From Eupeodes corollae (lineage: Eukaryota; Arthropoda; Insecta; Diptera; Syrphidae), in the NCBI RefSeq assembly GCF_945859685.1, contig NC_079147.1:103151525-103215524 (forward strand): a stretch of 64,000 bases of DNA, read 5' to 3'. Shown piece after piece: positions 34,201 through 47,574 of this stretch. Numbering within the stretch: position 1 is the stretch's first letter; each line of letters begins with the position of its first letter. The position numbers and the translations under genes were made by a program. A model generated the notes under the pieces. That model did not search any database. It worked only from the letters and a program-made list of their open reading frames with translations, and was not told the DNA's origin.

Positions 34201-34459
34201 AAAGTTTCTGGAGTGAAAAAAATTGAATTTGAAATAATTTTTTAGCTCCTGAAAAATGATTTCTGAGATTTCAAAAAGCTTGCAATCGAAAAAGGTGAAT
34301 ATGATCTCATTTTAAAATATCATTTAAGCTTTTGGAAGTTCTAAACCGGTAAGTGAGTTCCTTTCATTCAAATAAAGATACTGAGCTACAGTGTGAGTGA
34401 CCGTGGTTTGGTAATTTATTTGTTTGATTTCAGAATTCAGAAAAGAGTTTTTAATACTG

Positions 34460-34600
34460 TAGATATCTGTCAATCTTGGCATCTGTCACTTTTGACATCT
34501 GTCACTGTTGACACCTGTCACTCTTAGTATCTTTTGATGAATTTAAAGGGATTACTTAGTATCCATGAGGTTGATGCTAAATTTTCTACGTGCTCGATCT
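34460..34600 (-). repeat. Segment M in reverse orientation
   Basis: 'TGTCACTTTTGACATCTG' repeats at 34475-34530 followed by 'GATGAATTTAAAGGG' and 'CATGAGGTTGATGCTAAA'. These are the reverse complement of 10210-10440. Confidence 0.7.
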
Positions 34601-34721
34601 ATTCGTGCTTGCAGTCTAAAGATACGATGTAAATAATGTTCCCTAACTTATAAAATAATATAAATGAAAATAAAATACAAAAAAATGGACGACTGAAATT
34701 TATAGCTCATAAAAATAAATG

Positions 34722-35960
34722 CCCCTTATTTTGAAATAGCGATTTTTAAAAAAGCCAAAACAAAAGATCTGACAATTTTTTGAAATCGGTTAGTTTGTTC
34801 TTGGGTAAAATTAAAAACAAAAAAGAGGCTGGGATGCGACCCACACTGATAACTTCCCATCCCGTCTGTCTTGCTTAAAAGTTTGTCTAAAAATTACTGA
34901 ATATCGAAAACAATATTTTCTGTGAAATAAAATAAGGTTGAAGCCAATATTTTTAATTTTTGAAAAGCTATTTGAGTGGAAAGTACATTTTTACCAACTT
35001 TTGTTAAATATTTTTGTGGTTTTTAATTTTTTGTATAAAAATTGTCAATTCGATTTTTTTCAAAATTATACTGAATGTTGACAACAATGTTTTTGAGAGA
35101 TAATAGTAAATTAGAGCCAATATCTCAAAGTTTTGAAAGATATTTGAATCGAAAATCAATTTTTACCAACTTTTATTAATTTTTTTTTAGATTTCTATTT
35201 TTTGTAAAAATACTGTCAATTCGATTTTTCTCAACATTTTTCAGAATGTTAAAAACAATATTTCTTATAAGACAAAATTAGTAAGAAGCTATTATCTCAA
35301 TGTTTTTAAAAGATATTTTAGTCGAAAATCGAAAAAAACTGTCAATTCGATTTTTTTCAAAATTTTACTAAAAGTTGACAAGAATATTGTTTGAAAGATA
35401 AAAGTACCTAAATTAAAGCCAATATCTCAAAGTTTTGAAAAGATGTTTGAGTAAAAATAAGTTTTTACCAATTTTTTATTTTTTTTAGGTTTACTTTTCT
35501 AGGAAAACTGGTATTCGATATTTCTCAAATTTTTGCCAGATGTTGAAAACGTTATTCGTTGTTGCACAAAATTGTTTTGGAGTTGAAATCATATTTTAGT
35601 CGTAAAATTGTCTAGGTGACAAAATTTTTTTTTTCAGTTTTTTTAATTTATAGAAAAAACCGTTAGATGGATTTTTTTTACTTCTTTAATATCACGTTAC
35701 AATATACTAGCTCTCCAGCTCTCTCTCTCTCTGGTTCGTAAGATATTAAGGGTTAACCAAAATTGTCAACTTTTTTTCAAACTGCTATGGTAGAAAAACC
35801 AATCACGCAGTTTTCTTGAGAGCCCTTTGTGCATCTTTCTGCCTTATGATCTGTATTACGACATTGTTTGAAGTCGATATCTTTATTGGTTCTTGAGTTG
35901 TGGACGACGAAAAAAACGACCCGAAGGTACGACATATATGACGGTGCTAAGGAAAGGACG
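34722..35960 (-). repeat. Family X copy 4 (longest uninterrupted copy)
   Basis: It begins with 'ATAGCGATTTTTAAAAA', includes 'GGGATGCGACCCACACTGAT' near 34832, about three tandem units of some 170 bp ('TTTTTACCAACTTTT' near 34989 and 35159, 'TTTTTACCAATTTTT' near 35463), and ends near 'GGTTCTTGAGTTGTGGACG' (35887-35905). A CT microsatellite interrupts at about 35715-35730. Confidence 0.75.
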
Positions 35961-37800
35961 TATTTTTGAAAACTAAATTTCCAGAAGTGGTCCTGGGACC
36001 CTCATTAGTCGGAATTAATTTTTTTCTATTACTTATTTTTTTGGTCTATGTAAGGTCATCGGCTTATGCCGACAAACCAGCTTCTCTTTAAGTATTGTAA
36101 GCCAACATTCAAGCCTATATTGACGCCATACGGACAAACTTATTGAACAAATCTGTAAAAAATTGGACTGACCGATACAATTGCCGGAAATAATATTCAA
36201 AATATTAATACAAAATTAATTTAGACAGTTTTTCTGTCAATCTTTATTTAAATTGTCAAGCTCTGAAATAACCCCCTGTAGAAATGAGAATATTTATCAA
36301 GACCAAAGATAGTGCCCAAAAGATGAATTTGAGAAGCAAACGCATGCGACTTATTTGCAGGTTTTATTTACTTGACTTTCATTCGTTTGTTTATTTCTTT
36401 TTTTCTGGGATTCGGTCCTCATTTTTCATTTCTCTTCGAATTCAAAATCCTAGAAACTACAGCGAAGGAATCCCTTTTACGAAAGTAGTATAAGTATCTA
36501 TATACTTTAGTTATGTATTTTTACCTACATAATCCACAGAAGATAACATTACATTTTTCTTTCTGCATTTTACCCCTCCTGACCATGCGTCCGTCTTGTC
36601 GTCGTAGTAGCGTAGGTCGTCCGTTCGTCCTTCCGTCAGACTGATCGTCTTCCGTTACCCTTTCTTTGTTTTGAGTTGTTGGGTGTCCCAAATGAGTGCA
36701 AAGCATTCTATGGACTCTTTTGTCTTGTAATTTTTTTTCCAGCTTTATTTTCTGTTTTGTTGCTCCTGACTCCTGAGCTGATGCTGCAGTTCAACTTTTA
36801 TCCTTTTTTCTACGTCCGCGTCGTCTTCGTCGTCGGTCGTTCACAAATTCTATGGCTATAAAGGGGATATCAAAAGTGAGTCTGATTTTTTGCGAGCAAA
36901 TGTCACCGGAATACGACATAGAGTCCTGTAAAAATTATTTTTTGTTTCAGAAAGGAACAAGGATTCTCGGATTTAAATCATACGAATTTAATGTCAAAAT
37001 AAAAATGAGCAGGTCTGAGTTCAGAAAGAGTGAGAAGGGAATATTTTGAAAAGCATACAAATACACAAAGGAGAAAAGGAGAAAATAAATCAGTCCGTAT
37101 TTTCGATTTGCAAGCATACAAAAATGTCACAGAAGTAAAATGAAGACATGCAGCTCGAATTGAATAATCTCTGCTTTTGTCCTGCAGTTAAAAAAAAAAA
37201 TGAGCAAAATGCTTTTGCAGAAGCAGCGGTAAGCGGCGAGGGGCAACAGCAGCAGTGAAACAATCCTTCTAGCATCAGGATATGAATCAGTACCACAAGG
37301 GATGACAATATTCTCCGTAGGCTGGAGGCTGACGCCTCCTACTTTTTTTTTTTGTTCGAACCGTAGTCTTTCCTTTGGCATCTTTTTAATTCGTTTTCAA
37401 AATGCACGGGGCGACAGGATGTGGCATCATGTCCCCATAGATAGGGCTCTCGAAGGCAAAGTGCTGAGTTGCAATTTTTTTCTAATAAAAATATAATTTA
37501 ATAAATTGAAAAGTGTCTATTCTGTGCGATGCGGCGCGGTGAGGTGCTCCTGGCGGCCAGGATGAACAAAATTAGACAAAACGGAAATTGATCAGAATGA
37601 GACCCTTTAGCTATATAGTTGCATCCAGTTGACAAAGATGCCAATTAGCGTGCATTGCTTAACTCTCTGCAGTCTAAGGGATTAGTTATGAAAAATTCTG
37701 ATGTTTTTTATAATCATTTTTGCGACTTATTTCTATTTAGCTATTTATGGATGTTTTCAGTATTTTTGAAACTGTTATAATAAGCTGTTGAAACTTGATA
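35961..37800. repeat. Duplicated block B1' (unit A')
   Basis: Partner of 11150-12990. From 'AATTTCCAGAAGTGGTCCTG' (35968) to about 37680 it is nearly identical to unit A; then identity drops. The splice-like pair seen in unit A is conserved here at about 36876-36950. No gene is called. Confidence 0.75.
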
Positions 37801-38059
37801 CTGTAAAAAGCCATATGAAGCTCAGTAAGGTATTATTAGCCTTTCAGATATCTATTTGAACATTATGAAGCGAATTGTAGTTAGCTGCTTTCAAAGAACA
37901 GACTTTAAACTAGAGGAGGTCACACACTTAACATAAGGACGAGTTTTTGAGTTCCGCCCAAAAATTGTCTTTCCAGTTCTGTAATAGAGGCTGATAATAT
38001 TAAAATTACATAGTGTGTATCTTAACCTTATTTTAACATATTTCAAGGGTTCAATTTTA

Positions 38060-38345
38060 GGAAATAGGAAGTTATTGTAAGCGGTCCAGTTTGTCGAATT
38101 GAAAATGTAGACATTTCTTGACGTTTCAAGGTCCCTAGAATCTAAATGTTTGAGCGTGTGTACGTAAATATGTACGCTCGTCCCTTCATAAAGATTGAGA
38201 AGCTTTTTTCGTGGTCAATATCTTAAAAACTATTAGAGATAACGACTTCAGAAAAAAACTGCTACACAGATAAGAACACAAAGATGCAGAAAGGACTCTT
38301 AACATAATTGAATGGTTGGTTTTTTTACCAAAGCAATTTAAACAT
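38060..38345 (+). repeat. Family X fragment (5' part)
   Basis: 'GTTTCAAGGTCCCTAGAATC' near 38122 and 'AAGATGCAGAAAGGACTC' near 38281 match the beginning of copy 1 (2940-3130). The tandem part is absent because a SINE begins at about 38350. Confidence 0.65.
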
Positions 38346-38349
38346 TAGG

Positions 38350-38635
38350 TAGCTCCCGGGGCTTGATGGTTAGTGCTTTGGACTGTCATACTAGAAGTCT
38401 TCGAGTCAATCCCTGTCAATGCTTATTTTCACGGGTACTGCCGCTTGACAAACCCTCCAAGACTAATTTTTGTCATTAAAAGTGCTTTCTCAAATAAGCC
38501 GTTCGGATTGAGCTTAAAATTGTAGGTCTCCTCCATCCCTGATAAGATTACTCGCACACAAAAATGGTAGGGAGTTGTAAGTCACTAGGCCCTGATTTTC
38601 AAAGGACTGTTGCGCTTCCTAATTTATTTTTATTT
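38350..38635 (+). mobile_element. tRNA-derived SINE copy
   Basis: Head 'TTGATGGTTAGTGCTTTGG' near 38363 (A box with one change) and a diverged B box ('GAGTCAATCCC'). The body has 'CAAATAAGCCGTTCGGATTG' and 'AAGTCACTAGGCCCTG', and ends in a TTTATTTTTATTTATTTTAT tail near 38622-38640. More diverged than the copy at 32794 and probably older. Confidence 0.8.
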
Positions 38636-38639
38636 ATTT

Positions 38640-39361
38640 TATCATTTTGTTTAATTTTTCGAAACACTTACTTACAGAACTTAGTAAGCTTATGTGACGA
38701 TAACTTACAGGATGGCTAACTTTGTGTGAAGGTTTCAAAATTGGAATAATTTTAAAATTTGTCCGATCTATTAGAAAGTCAAGTCAAGTTAGGCTTGATA
38801 TAAGAATTAAACAAATTTAAGAGAAATTGTGTGCCTGATCTTGGAAGATTATAAAAAAAAAAAATATTTATTTATTTATATATGTTATCAAAGTCAGCTA
38901 ATTAAGAGTTTTCAATGGAAGTAGTGCGTCAGTAACTTCTTTAATTGTAACATACTCTTCCTGATCATTTGTGATGTTTGTGATGGATTTGATTATACCA
39001 ATGATTAAAAAATTAAAGATTTCAAATAGCAATTTTTTGTAAAGTTGTTGGTAAGTGTATGTATATGTATATTTTGCTTATCAGAACCAGACAAAGCAAC
39101 TAGCCCGAGATGAGTTAGTCTCGTTAATAACTTTAACAACATTAATTGTTTCTAAATGAAATTTTCATTAATAATATAATATAAGTAACAATTTATCTTT
39201 CGTCCGTATTCATCTTCTTCGAAACTGTTTAAGATTTTAATGAGTTCAACCTTCAACCATATTTTTTTCAAAGGAGCATATTGTTCAACACTTTCTATAA
39301 CACTATTAGTAAACAATGAAAAATTTTGATTAATTTCTGCAGTGGATATATCGAAATACAT
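38640..39361. other. AT-rich stretch with no recognised gene
   Basis: The minus frame at 39152-39361 ('FTNSVIESVEQYAPLKKI') faintly recalls LINE endonuclease-RT linkers, but is too short to call. Confidence 0.4.
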
Positions 39362-41930
39362 ACTTACTAACTTAAGGTGGCGCTACAGTCCGGAATAGAT
39401 CTTGGCCTCAACTAACATGCGTCTACAGCCAGCTCGGTCCCTACCTAGCTGTCTACAGTTTCGCACTCCAAGTTGGTTAAGGTCTTCACCGACCTGAGTG
39501 CGCCACTTTAGTCGCGGTCTTCCTCTACTGCGCCGCAGTCCTTCGGAATTGGATTCGAAGACCTTCCTGGTTGTTTTCCATTCGCTCTACATCACTTAGC
39601 CATCCAAGCCGTTGGACCTTAATTCTGTTAACAAGGCCACTGTTGCTGTACAGCCGCTGTACAGTTCGCCGTTATATCTTCTCCTCCATTCTTAATTAAT
39701 GCGTACGGGCCCAAAAATCACAGCGCCATAAATGAGAACCGAGATGATAAGTGTCTTGTAGTAAATTGTGATTTTAGATGCTCGAGAGAGGACTTTACTT
39801 CTTAATTGCCTTCTAAGTCCAAAGAAGGAGCGATTTGCAAGAGTTATTCCTCGTTTTATTTCAGCGCTGGTGTCGTTGTCTGTGTTTATAGCAGTGCCTA
39901 TGTAGACAAAGTCCTTAACTACCTCAAAGTTATAGCTGTCCATGCTGAAGTTTTGTCCAAGACGTCGTTGTTCAATGTCCTTTTTTGATGACAGCATAGA
40001 CTTGGTCTTGCCCTCATGGACCACTAAATCCATCTTCTCCGCTTCCGTCGCAATGCTCAAAAACGCTCCACTGACATCACGCTTTGATCTTCCAATTATG
40101 TCAATACCATCTGCGTATCCGAGTAGTTGGATGGACCTTTGGAAGATTGTGCCTCTAGTGTTGACGGTTGAGTTTTGCACAATTCTTTCCAGAACGATGG
40201 TGAAGAAGTCGCATGACAGTGCATCCCCTTGTCTAAAACCTTATTTGACATCAAATGCATCGGTAAGATCTTTTACGACCTTGATAGAGCAGCGTGCATT
40301 CTATATCGTCATTCTGCACAAATGGATAAGTTTGAGAGGGATGCCAAAACAAGTCATTGCTCTGTAGAGCTCTTAAAGTCATACGCGGCTTTAAAATCGA
40401 TAAAGAGATGGTGGGTATCGATTTGAAGCTCCTGGGTTTTTTCCAAGATCTGCCGTAGTGTGAATATTTGGTCGATAGTGGACTTTCCTGGTCTGAATCC
40501 ACACTGATAAGGACCTATCAGGTTGTTGACGAACGGCTTCAGAATTTCACATAATACGGCAGAGAGGATTTTATATGCACTGTTAAGAACACTGATGCCT
40601 CTGTAGTTAGCGCAGTTTAGAGGGTCTCCTTTTTTATGTATCGAGCATACTATGCTGAGATTCCACTCTTCGGGTATGCTTTCTTCCGCCCATATTTTGC
40701 AGATGAGTTGGTGCATGCTACCTACCAAGACGCAGTCGGCTCCATCAGCAGCTTTGTTTGACTTAAGTTTAGATATAGCTATCTTCATTTCATCAGGGTC
40801 GGGAAAGCGGAATTGTTGATCTGCGTCGCCAAGGTTTATTGGTTCTATCTCCCTTACAGCGGAATTCGGTTCGTCATCGCCGTTATATGATTTGGAGAAG
40901 TGGTCTTTTCATATTCTCAGCATCGACTGCGGTTCAACTACGATGTTCCTTTTGGTAAAATTTACGAACCTCATTCCTGTTGTTACATTCCTCTATCACC
41001 TCGATCGCGCGCTTATCTTTCCCTCTTTTTTCCATCTAAGAAGCCGGTGTTCCTCTCTCATCTTCTGCTCATAGAGTTCGAAAGCAGCTCTTGTCCTTTT
41101 GTGCGGCGCCGTTTTGTATGCCTCTTGTTTCGCTGCGTGCGCTTGCCGGAATTCGTCGTCAAACCAGATGTTTCACTGTGGGGGCCGTGTGAAACCTAGC
41201 ACTTCAGAGGCGGCATCTCTGATGGCTGCAAGGCAATGTTGCCACTGGTTTTCAAAGCGTAATGCAGGCAGCATAGGACTCCTTAAGAGGTTACTAGAGA
41301 CTTGCTGGGAAAAGTACATGGCAGTCTCTTGCGATTGTAGCCGCCTAACGTCGAATCTTCTTACAGTACTTCCTTGTTTTGACTTGTATCGGGATATCCG
41401 TAGCCGTACCTTGGCTACAACGAAATAGTGGTCCGAGTCAATGTTTACTTCTCGGACTGTTCGGATATCCTGTATACAGTATACTGGAGAAGTGTCGTGC
41501 GTCGATCGCAATGTGGTCAATCTGGTTGACGGTTGATTAATCAGGAGATTTCCATGTCCCCTTGTGGATATTAAGATGCGTGAACTGCGTACTAGCTACC
41601 AGAACGTCTCGCTCCGCAGCGAAATCGACCAACCTGAATCCGTTGTTGGAGGTGGTGTCGTTCAGGCTGTATCTCCCGATTATGCCACCAAAGATGTCTT
41701 GTCTTCCTAGCTTGGCATTAAAATCTCCTAAGACAATTTTAGTGTCATAGCCAGGGCACTGCTCATATGTCTTGTCCAAGAGCTCGAAGAATATATCGTT
41801 GGTGTCTTCATCTTTCTCCTCTGTTGGGGCATGGACCTATATTAGGCTTTTGTTGACGAATTTAGCCTTGATGCGGATTTTCGTGACGCGCTCGCTCACA
41901 CTGTTGAAACTTAAGACTTTTTGTCTAATA
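39362..41930 (-). mobile_element. RTE-II LINE copy (unit A', left arm of inverted pair)
   Basis: The most complete minus RTE-II. The 3' end is at 39362-39395 ('CTTACTAACTTAAGGTGGCG'). RT palm and thumb lie at 40180-39692, where the active site reads YADG, the second Asp lost. RT N-terminus and fingers are at 40788-40354, linker near 41000-41160, endonuclease end at 41520-41173 ('DSDHYFVVAKV'), and the catalytic GDFN part at 41779-41537. The frame is broken at about 40240 and 40375 and elsewhere. 5' part ends near 41930, before B2'. Confidence 0.87.
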
Positions 41931-41984
41931 ATCAACTGAATAATAAACAAAAGATTTGACAGATTTTACCAAAAGAAAATGGCC

Positions 41985-44500
41985 TCCACGGAGCGCCAAA
42001 ATCTACCCGCTTCAATTTAAAAACCTTATAGAATCATTTACGCACTCAAGGGTCAGGTAGGGTGGAATTTTTTGGCGAATTGCTTTGCAAACAAGTTAGC
42101 TTCCCATAAGAACTAGCTAAAAGAGTGTCAACAAGGTCTTCTTGGCTTCTGAAACCTTTTCCGGTTTTCTCAGATAGCTTGGCTTTTTCGACTTGATGAC
42201 TTCCTTGCAGCCTGAATCCAACCATGATTGAGCCGTGGGTTTGAAACCTTTAACACAATCCGGAATAAAGATTTTTGAACCCAGATGAATCAAACTAGTA
42301 ATAATATCTGTAATGTACTCTACGTCACTACCGAAAAAGCAAAGAGACTAGATAAAGATCCTGAAGATTTTATTAAAACCGTCTCTTAAAGCTTCTCTTT
42401 AAAGCTCTTTATCTAGCTGAATTTGTTAAACATATGAAATCAACAGATATGATACTTTGCTCCGATGTGTCTAGAGGCTTCAAAATACTGATTGTGTACT
42501 TATCAGAGTTGGAAGTGAAAAAGAAGTCAAGAGTATTTTCATTGACAAGCTGAGGAAGATGCAAAGTAAAAATCTCATCATACATTCTCTCGGAAATTGT
42601 CTGGCCCGAATGGAGAAGTCGAAAAGAATTGTGAGCATTTAAATCACCCGTAATAACAACTTCAGTGTGAGAATACACAGGGAGGTATTTCTTTGGATGG
42701 AGTCAAACAGAGCATAAAATTCATGGGAAATCGAAACTCTTTCCAGATTTGGGCTTCGATAAAAGAGCAATGCTATTGAAAAAGCAATATACAAGAGTTG
42801 TTTGATTTTTTCTTAAACTAAAGTATCTTTTGGAAAATTAAGTTCGTTTCGTTTATCTATTTACGTTAAGACTTTCCCAAATCAAAATTAAACATATTTT
42901 AAATTAATTCCAAGAAACAAAAAAAAACAAAAAAAAAAACAAAAAACAAAAAAAAAACAAAAAGAAACAAAATAGGCACTTTATTCGGACTAACCAATTT
43001 AGGTAATGGTTTATGGCCAATATACATCTCACCGAGTTCAAGTATAGCTCTAGAATATATACAGTATTTGTTATGGCAAACCCAGGAATCATGGTGGGTT
43101 AGGTTAAGGTACTTTAAAAGTTTATCTTTACTGCCAGTTTTAAATTAATTTTTATTTACTCTGCCTACCAATAATTAAATACTCCATATCTTCCCCTTTT
43201 AAACCCTTGTATATAACGTATAGCTTCTTCATCAAATAATCATTAAGCTTAAAATAAACTGCAAACAAAAAATTCATTTCGATACAATAATAATAGGAAC
43301 CCAAAACGTTTTATTAAGGTAACTTTGTATATCCATCGCATCGTATCGTATCGCATAGCCTTGGTAGTAGGTCAGGTAAGGTGCCTATAAAGATTTTCAC
43401 TTTTCCTCCTCGATGCAAGGAGTTAAATCTATTAATTTCCCAAGTGAAACTAAGTCGTAAAAATGTAAACCTTTTTTATCCTACTCTTGCTATATCAACC
43501 ATCAGGACATCGCACCTCACCGCACCACAGCAAAATGAGGCCATCAAATAGAGATACATAAATTTAAGAGAGAAAACCTTGTTGAGTGCGATACTTTGCC
43601 ATTCTATACATCACTTGGGTCCATGGGGTCCAGATAAAAAAGACTATAGCTATATCCCGGTTATACCTACAAAGGTGTACAACAGGACCATCATCAGCAG
43701 GTACAAGTGACACCCTTTTATACCTTTCGCCATATTCAAAATTACATCGTAGGACTTTTCTCTTTCAGCAGTCTTAAATACACCTAATAGATTTCTCTTG
43801 CTCGAGTGAAAATAGTATAAGGAAATGGCACTAAAGAAAAGCTCCAATATAGAATATAGCTACTTCTCACCTGGTCTGATGGGGATCCTGATGGGGTTGG
43901 TTCTGGGCCTGGGATGGGCTGGGCATGGCTAAGAGGCAAGGCAGCAAAGTGTTGAGTGAATTTATCATGATAGGAAAAATTGCTGTAGTGAATTTTTATA
44001 TAGAGTTCGGAGCAACAGTTCCAAGATGAAAAGTCTTCCTCTTTTTTGTTCAACGTCTTGATAAGATAATCCTGCCATCAATCAATCCGCCAAAAGAATG
44101 CCTGAGAAGTGTCGATTTTTGACCGGCGCGACACGTTAGTGCGACGACTGACGACGACGTTAAGAAAAAAGCGTATGCTACCTGTTCAGCTTTTCTTGTT
44201 CTTGTTCCTGTTTCTGTTCTTATTCTTGTAATAATTCGAGACTTGATAAATTGTTGTAGATTGTCAACAGCAGATGATGTCATTTGAGGAATAAAAACCT
44301 TTCTACAGATGACGTAAGCGGGTTTTTACGGATATTATAATGTTAAGTATACCTCACAATAATAATTGTGATTAATTTATTATATTAAGATTAAGACTTG
44401 AATTTGTTTTGATTGCATTTTCTATTTGAGTAGTTTATAATCCTTATACAAGAAGATGCGGGTTTGTATTTTAAAAGGTTTTTTTTATATTATAGGGGTA
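41985..44500. repeat. Duplicated block B2' (unit A')
   Basis: Partner of 16443-18694, nearly identical. It carries an extra A-rich (CAAAAAA)n-like run at 42915-42970 and about 200 bp at 44130-44340 that unit A lacks. Confidence 0.8.
42405..42770 (-). mobile_element. EEP endonuclease fragment of a LINE, second copy
   Basis: Same as 16890-17250. The minus frame 42678-42409 holds 'EVVITGDLNAHN', where the family's GDFN reads GDLN, and retains 'LDTSEQSIISVD', lost in the other copy. Present in both units, so its insertion predates the duplication. Confidence 0.75.
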
Positions 44501-46991
44501 CATTGCCCTGGCAATGACATTAAAATTGTCTTAGGAGATTTTAACGCCAAGCTAGGAAGGAAAGACATCTTTGGTGGCACAATCAGGAGATACAGCCTGC
44601 ACGACAACACCTTCGACAATGGATTCACGCTGATGTATTTCGCTGCAGGGCGAGACGTTCTCCACAAGGAGACATGGAAATCTCCTGATCAATCAACCGT
44701 CAACCAGATTGACCACATTGCGATCGACGCACGCCACTTCTCCAATATACAGGATGTCCAAACATTCCGAGGGGCCAACATCTGCAAGGTACGGCTACGG
44801 ATATCCCAGTCCAAGCCGAAACAAGTACTGTGACAAGTTTCGACGTAAGACGACTACAAGAGACTGCTATGTCCTTTTTTGATCGAGTCTCTAGTAATCT
44901 CTTAAGGATTTCTATGCTGCCTACATTTAGCATTGAAAACCAGTGGCAACATTGCTTGAAGCCATCAGAGATGCCGCCTCTAAAGTGCTAGGTTTCACAT
45001 ACGGCCACCAGAGCGAAGTCCCTGGTTTGACGACGCATGCCGGCAAACGCACCCAGCGAAACAACAGGCATGCAGAACGGAACTGCAGAGTAGGGCCAGA
45101 GCTGCTCGCAAGCTCTGCGAAGAGGAAAGAGGAACACCCGCTTTTTACATGAACAAAAAAAGACCATGAGAAGAGCACGATCGAGGAGATAGAGGAATGT
45201 AACAATAGAAATGAGGTTCGTAAATTTTACCAATAGGTAAAATACCTCCCAAGGGTACCAGCCACGAACCGAAGCCTGAAAGGACGATCAGGGTACAATC
45301 GAAGTAGAACCGCAGTCTATGTTGAGAACATGGAAAGGCAATTTCTCCAAATTATATAACGGCGATGACGGAACGAGTTCCGCTGTAAGGGAGATAGAAC
45401 CACTCAACCTTGGCGACGCAGATCAACAATTCCGCCTACCCGACCTTGACGAAGTGAAGACAGCTATATCTAAACTTAAGTCAAGCAAAGCTGCTGATGG
45501 AGCCGACGGCATCGCTGCGGAACTATGCAAAGCAGCAGGCGACGACTTGGTATTGAGCATGCAACAATTTATATGCAAAATATGGGCAGAAAAGCATGCC
45601 CGATGAGTGGAATCTCAGTATAGTATGCTCGATACATAAAAAAGGAGACCCTCTTAACTAAGACAACCACAAAGTCATCAGTCTTCTTAAAAGTGCATAT
45701 AAGATTCTCTCTGCTGAATTGTGTGAACGTCTGAAGCCGTTCGTCAACAACCTGATTGATCCTTATTAGTGTGGCTTCAGACCAAGAAAGTCCACTATCG
45801 ATCAAATATTCACACTACGGCAGATCTTGGAAAAAACCCAGGAACTTCAAATCGATACGCACCATCTGCTTATCGATTTTAAGGCCCCGTATGACAGCAT
45901 CTATAGAGAATAGCTCTACCGAGCAATGTCTAGTTTCGGCATCCCTGTCAAACTTATCCGTTTGTGCAGAATGACGATGGAGAATGCACGCTGCTCTATC
46001 GAGGTCGGAAAAGATCTTACCGATGCATTTGATGTCAAAAAAGGTTTTAGACAAGGCGATGCACTGTCATGCGACTTCTTCAACGTCGTTCTGGAAAGAA
46101 TTGTGCAGAGCTCAACCGTCAACACTAGAGGCACAATCTTCCAAAGATCCATCCAATTACTCGGATACGCAGATGCTATTGACATAATCGAAAGATCAAA
46201 GCATGATGTCAGTGGAGCGTTTTTGAGCATTGCGACGGAAGCGAAGAAGATGGGTTTAGTGGTCAATGAGGGCAAGACCAAGTATATGCTGTCATCAAAA
46301 AAGGACACTGAACAACGACGTCTTGGACAAAACGTCACCATGGCCAATATAGCTTTGAGGTAGTTAAGGACTTTGTCTACCTAGGCACCGCTATTAACTC
46401 AGACAACGACACCAGCGCTGAAATCAAACGAAGAATAACTCTTGCAAATCGCTGCTTCTTTGGACTTAGAAGGCAATTGAGAAGTAAAGTCCTCTCTCGA
46501 CCATCTAAAATCACCATCTGTAAGACACTCCTCATCCCGGTTATCATTTATGGCGCTGAGACCTGGACTCTGTCAAAGAAAGATGAGAGCGTCCTAGGAT
46601 GCTTCGAGAGAAAAATTCTTCGGGTGATTTTTAGTCCCGTATGTATAAATGGAAAATAGACTAGAAGATATAACGACGAACTGTACGGGCTGTACAGCGA
46701 TACTAACCTAATTAACAGAATAAAAGTCCAACGGCTTAGATGGCTAGGTCATGTAGAGCGAATGAACATCAACGCTCCAGCACATAAGGTCCTCGAATCC
46801 AATCCGGAGGGACGGCGGCGGCGGCCGGCGTGGCGCAGTAGAGGAAGACCGCGACTTAGGTGGCAGGTGGGTGAAGACCTCAAACAACTTGGCGTGTGAA
46901 ACTGAGATGGCTGGAGACGCATGTTTATTGAGGTCCAGGTCCGCCCGGACTGTAGCACCACCTTAAGTAAGTAAGTTAGTAAGTAAGTAAG
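44501..46991 (+). mobile_element. RTE-II LINE copy (unit A', right arm), complete 3' end
   Basis: It begins inside the endonuclease ('VLGDFNAKLGR', near 44530-44560), with 'NQIDHIAIDARHFS' near 44703. An internal gap follows between 'RGANI' and 'CKVRLRI', which removes the DH catalytic pair. Linker at 44943-45152, RT N-terminus 45319-45606 ('DEVKTAISKLKSSKAADGAD'), RT palm 45926-46363 where YADD reads YADA, thumb 46477-46659, then 'RLRWLGHVERM' near 46735. Ends with (TAAG)n at 46965-46991. This is the clearest RTE tail in the window. Confidence 0.87.
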
Positions 46992-47574
46992 GGGCACTCA
47001 ATTAGTTATGAGAACCCCTTTATAATGATTAAACACTGTTCGACTAACCAGGAAAGGAGGATACGGTTAGAGAAAATATACATTAATTTTGAATGTCTGC
47101 ACATCCGTGTTGTGCGACTTAAAAAAAAAAATATCTGTACCCTACACCTCACTCGTGCGATAGTAAGGACAATGGAATACGCATTCTTAGAAGCACATTT
47201 CTTATGATTGACTTGTTTCAGTCTTACATAAGGGGTGGGTGTCGCTTTAATGCAGACATAATAAGGTTTTCGAAGCACATTAAATCGCAAGACCTTCGAG
47301 GCCAATTTACTTATCAGTAATTACTTTGCGTTATTAAAAGTTACCTTCAAAGTATGTACGAATTGTGGAAAAAGCTGAAGTAACATATTGCTCTGTTTTT
47401 TTGAAACAACAGCTCCTGCACAGCATGGTTGTTTAATCGATGACCGAAAGAGTCAATTATCATGACAGCAACGTTTTAAAAAAGTACAGGACAATTAATC
47501 CACCGTTTTCAAAATAAATTTGCACTGTTTGAAAACGTTTCGCAACGTCAGTCTACATCTTGAAAAAAAGCAAC
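46992..47574. other. Stretch with no recognised gene
   Basis: Short frames at 47006-47305 lack motifs. It separates two RTE copies in tandem. Confidence 0.4.

Noticed and set aside
34980..35560. CRISPR-like array (regularly spaced repeats)
   Set aside because: Units of about 170 bp are degenerate and AT-rich, the genome is eukaryotic, and no short exact repeats with unique spacers exist.
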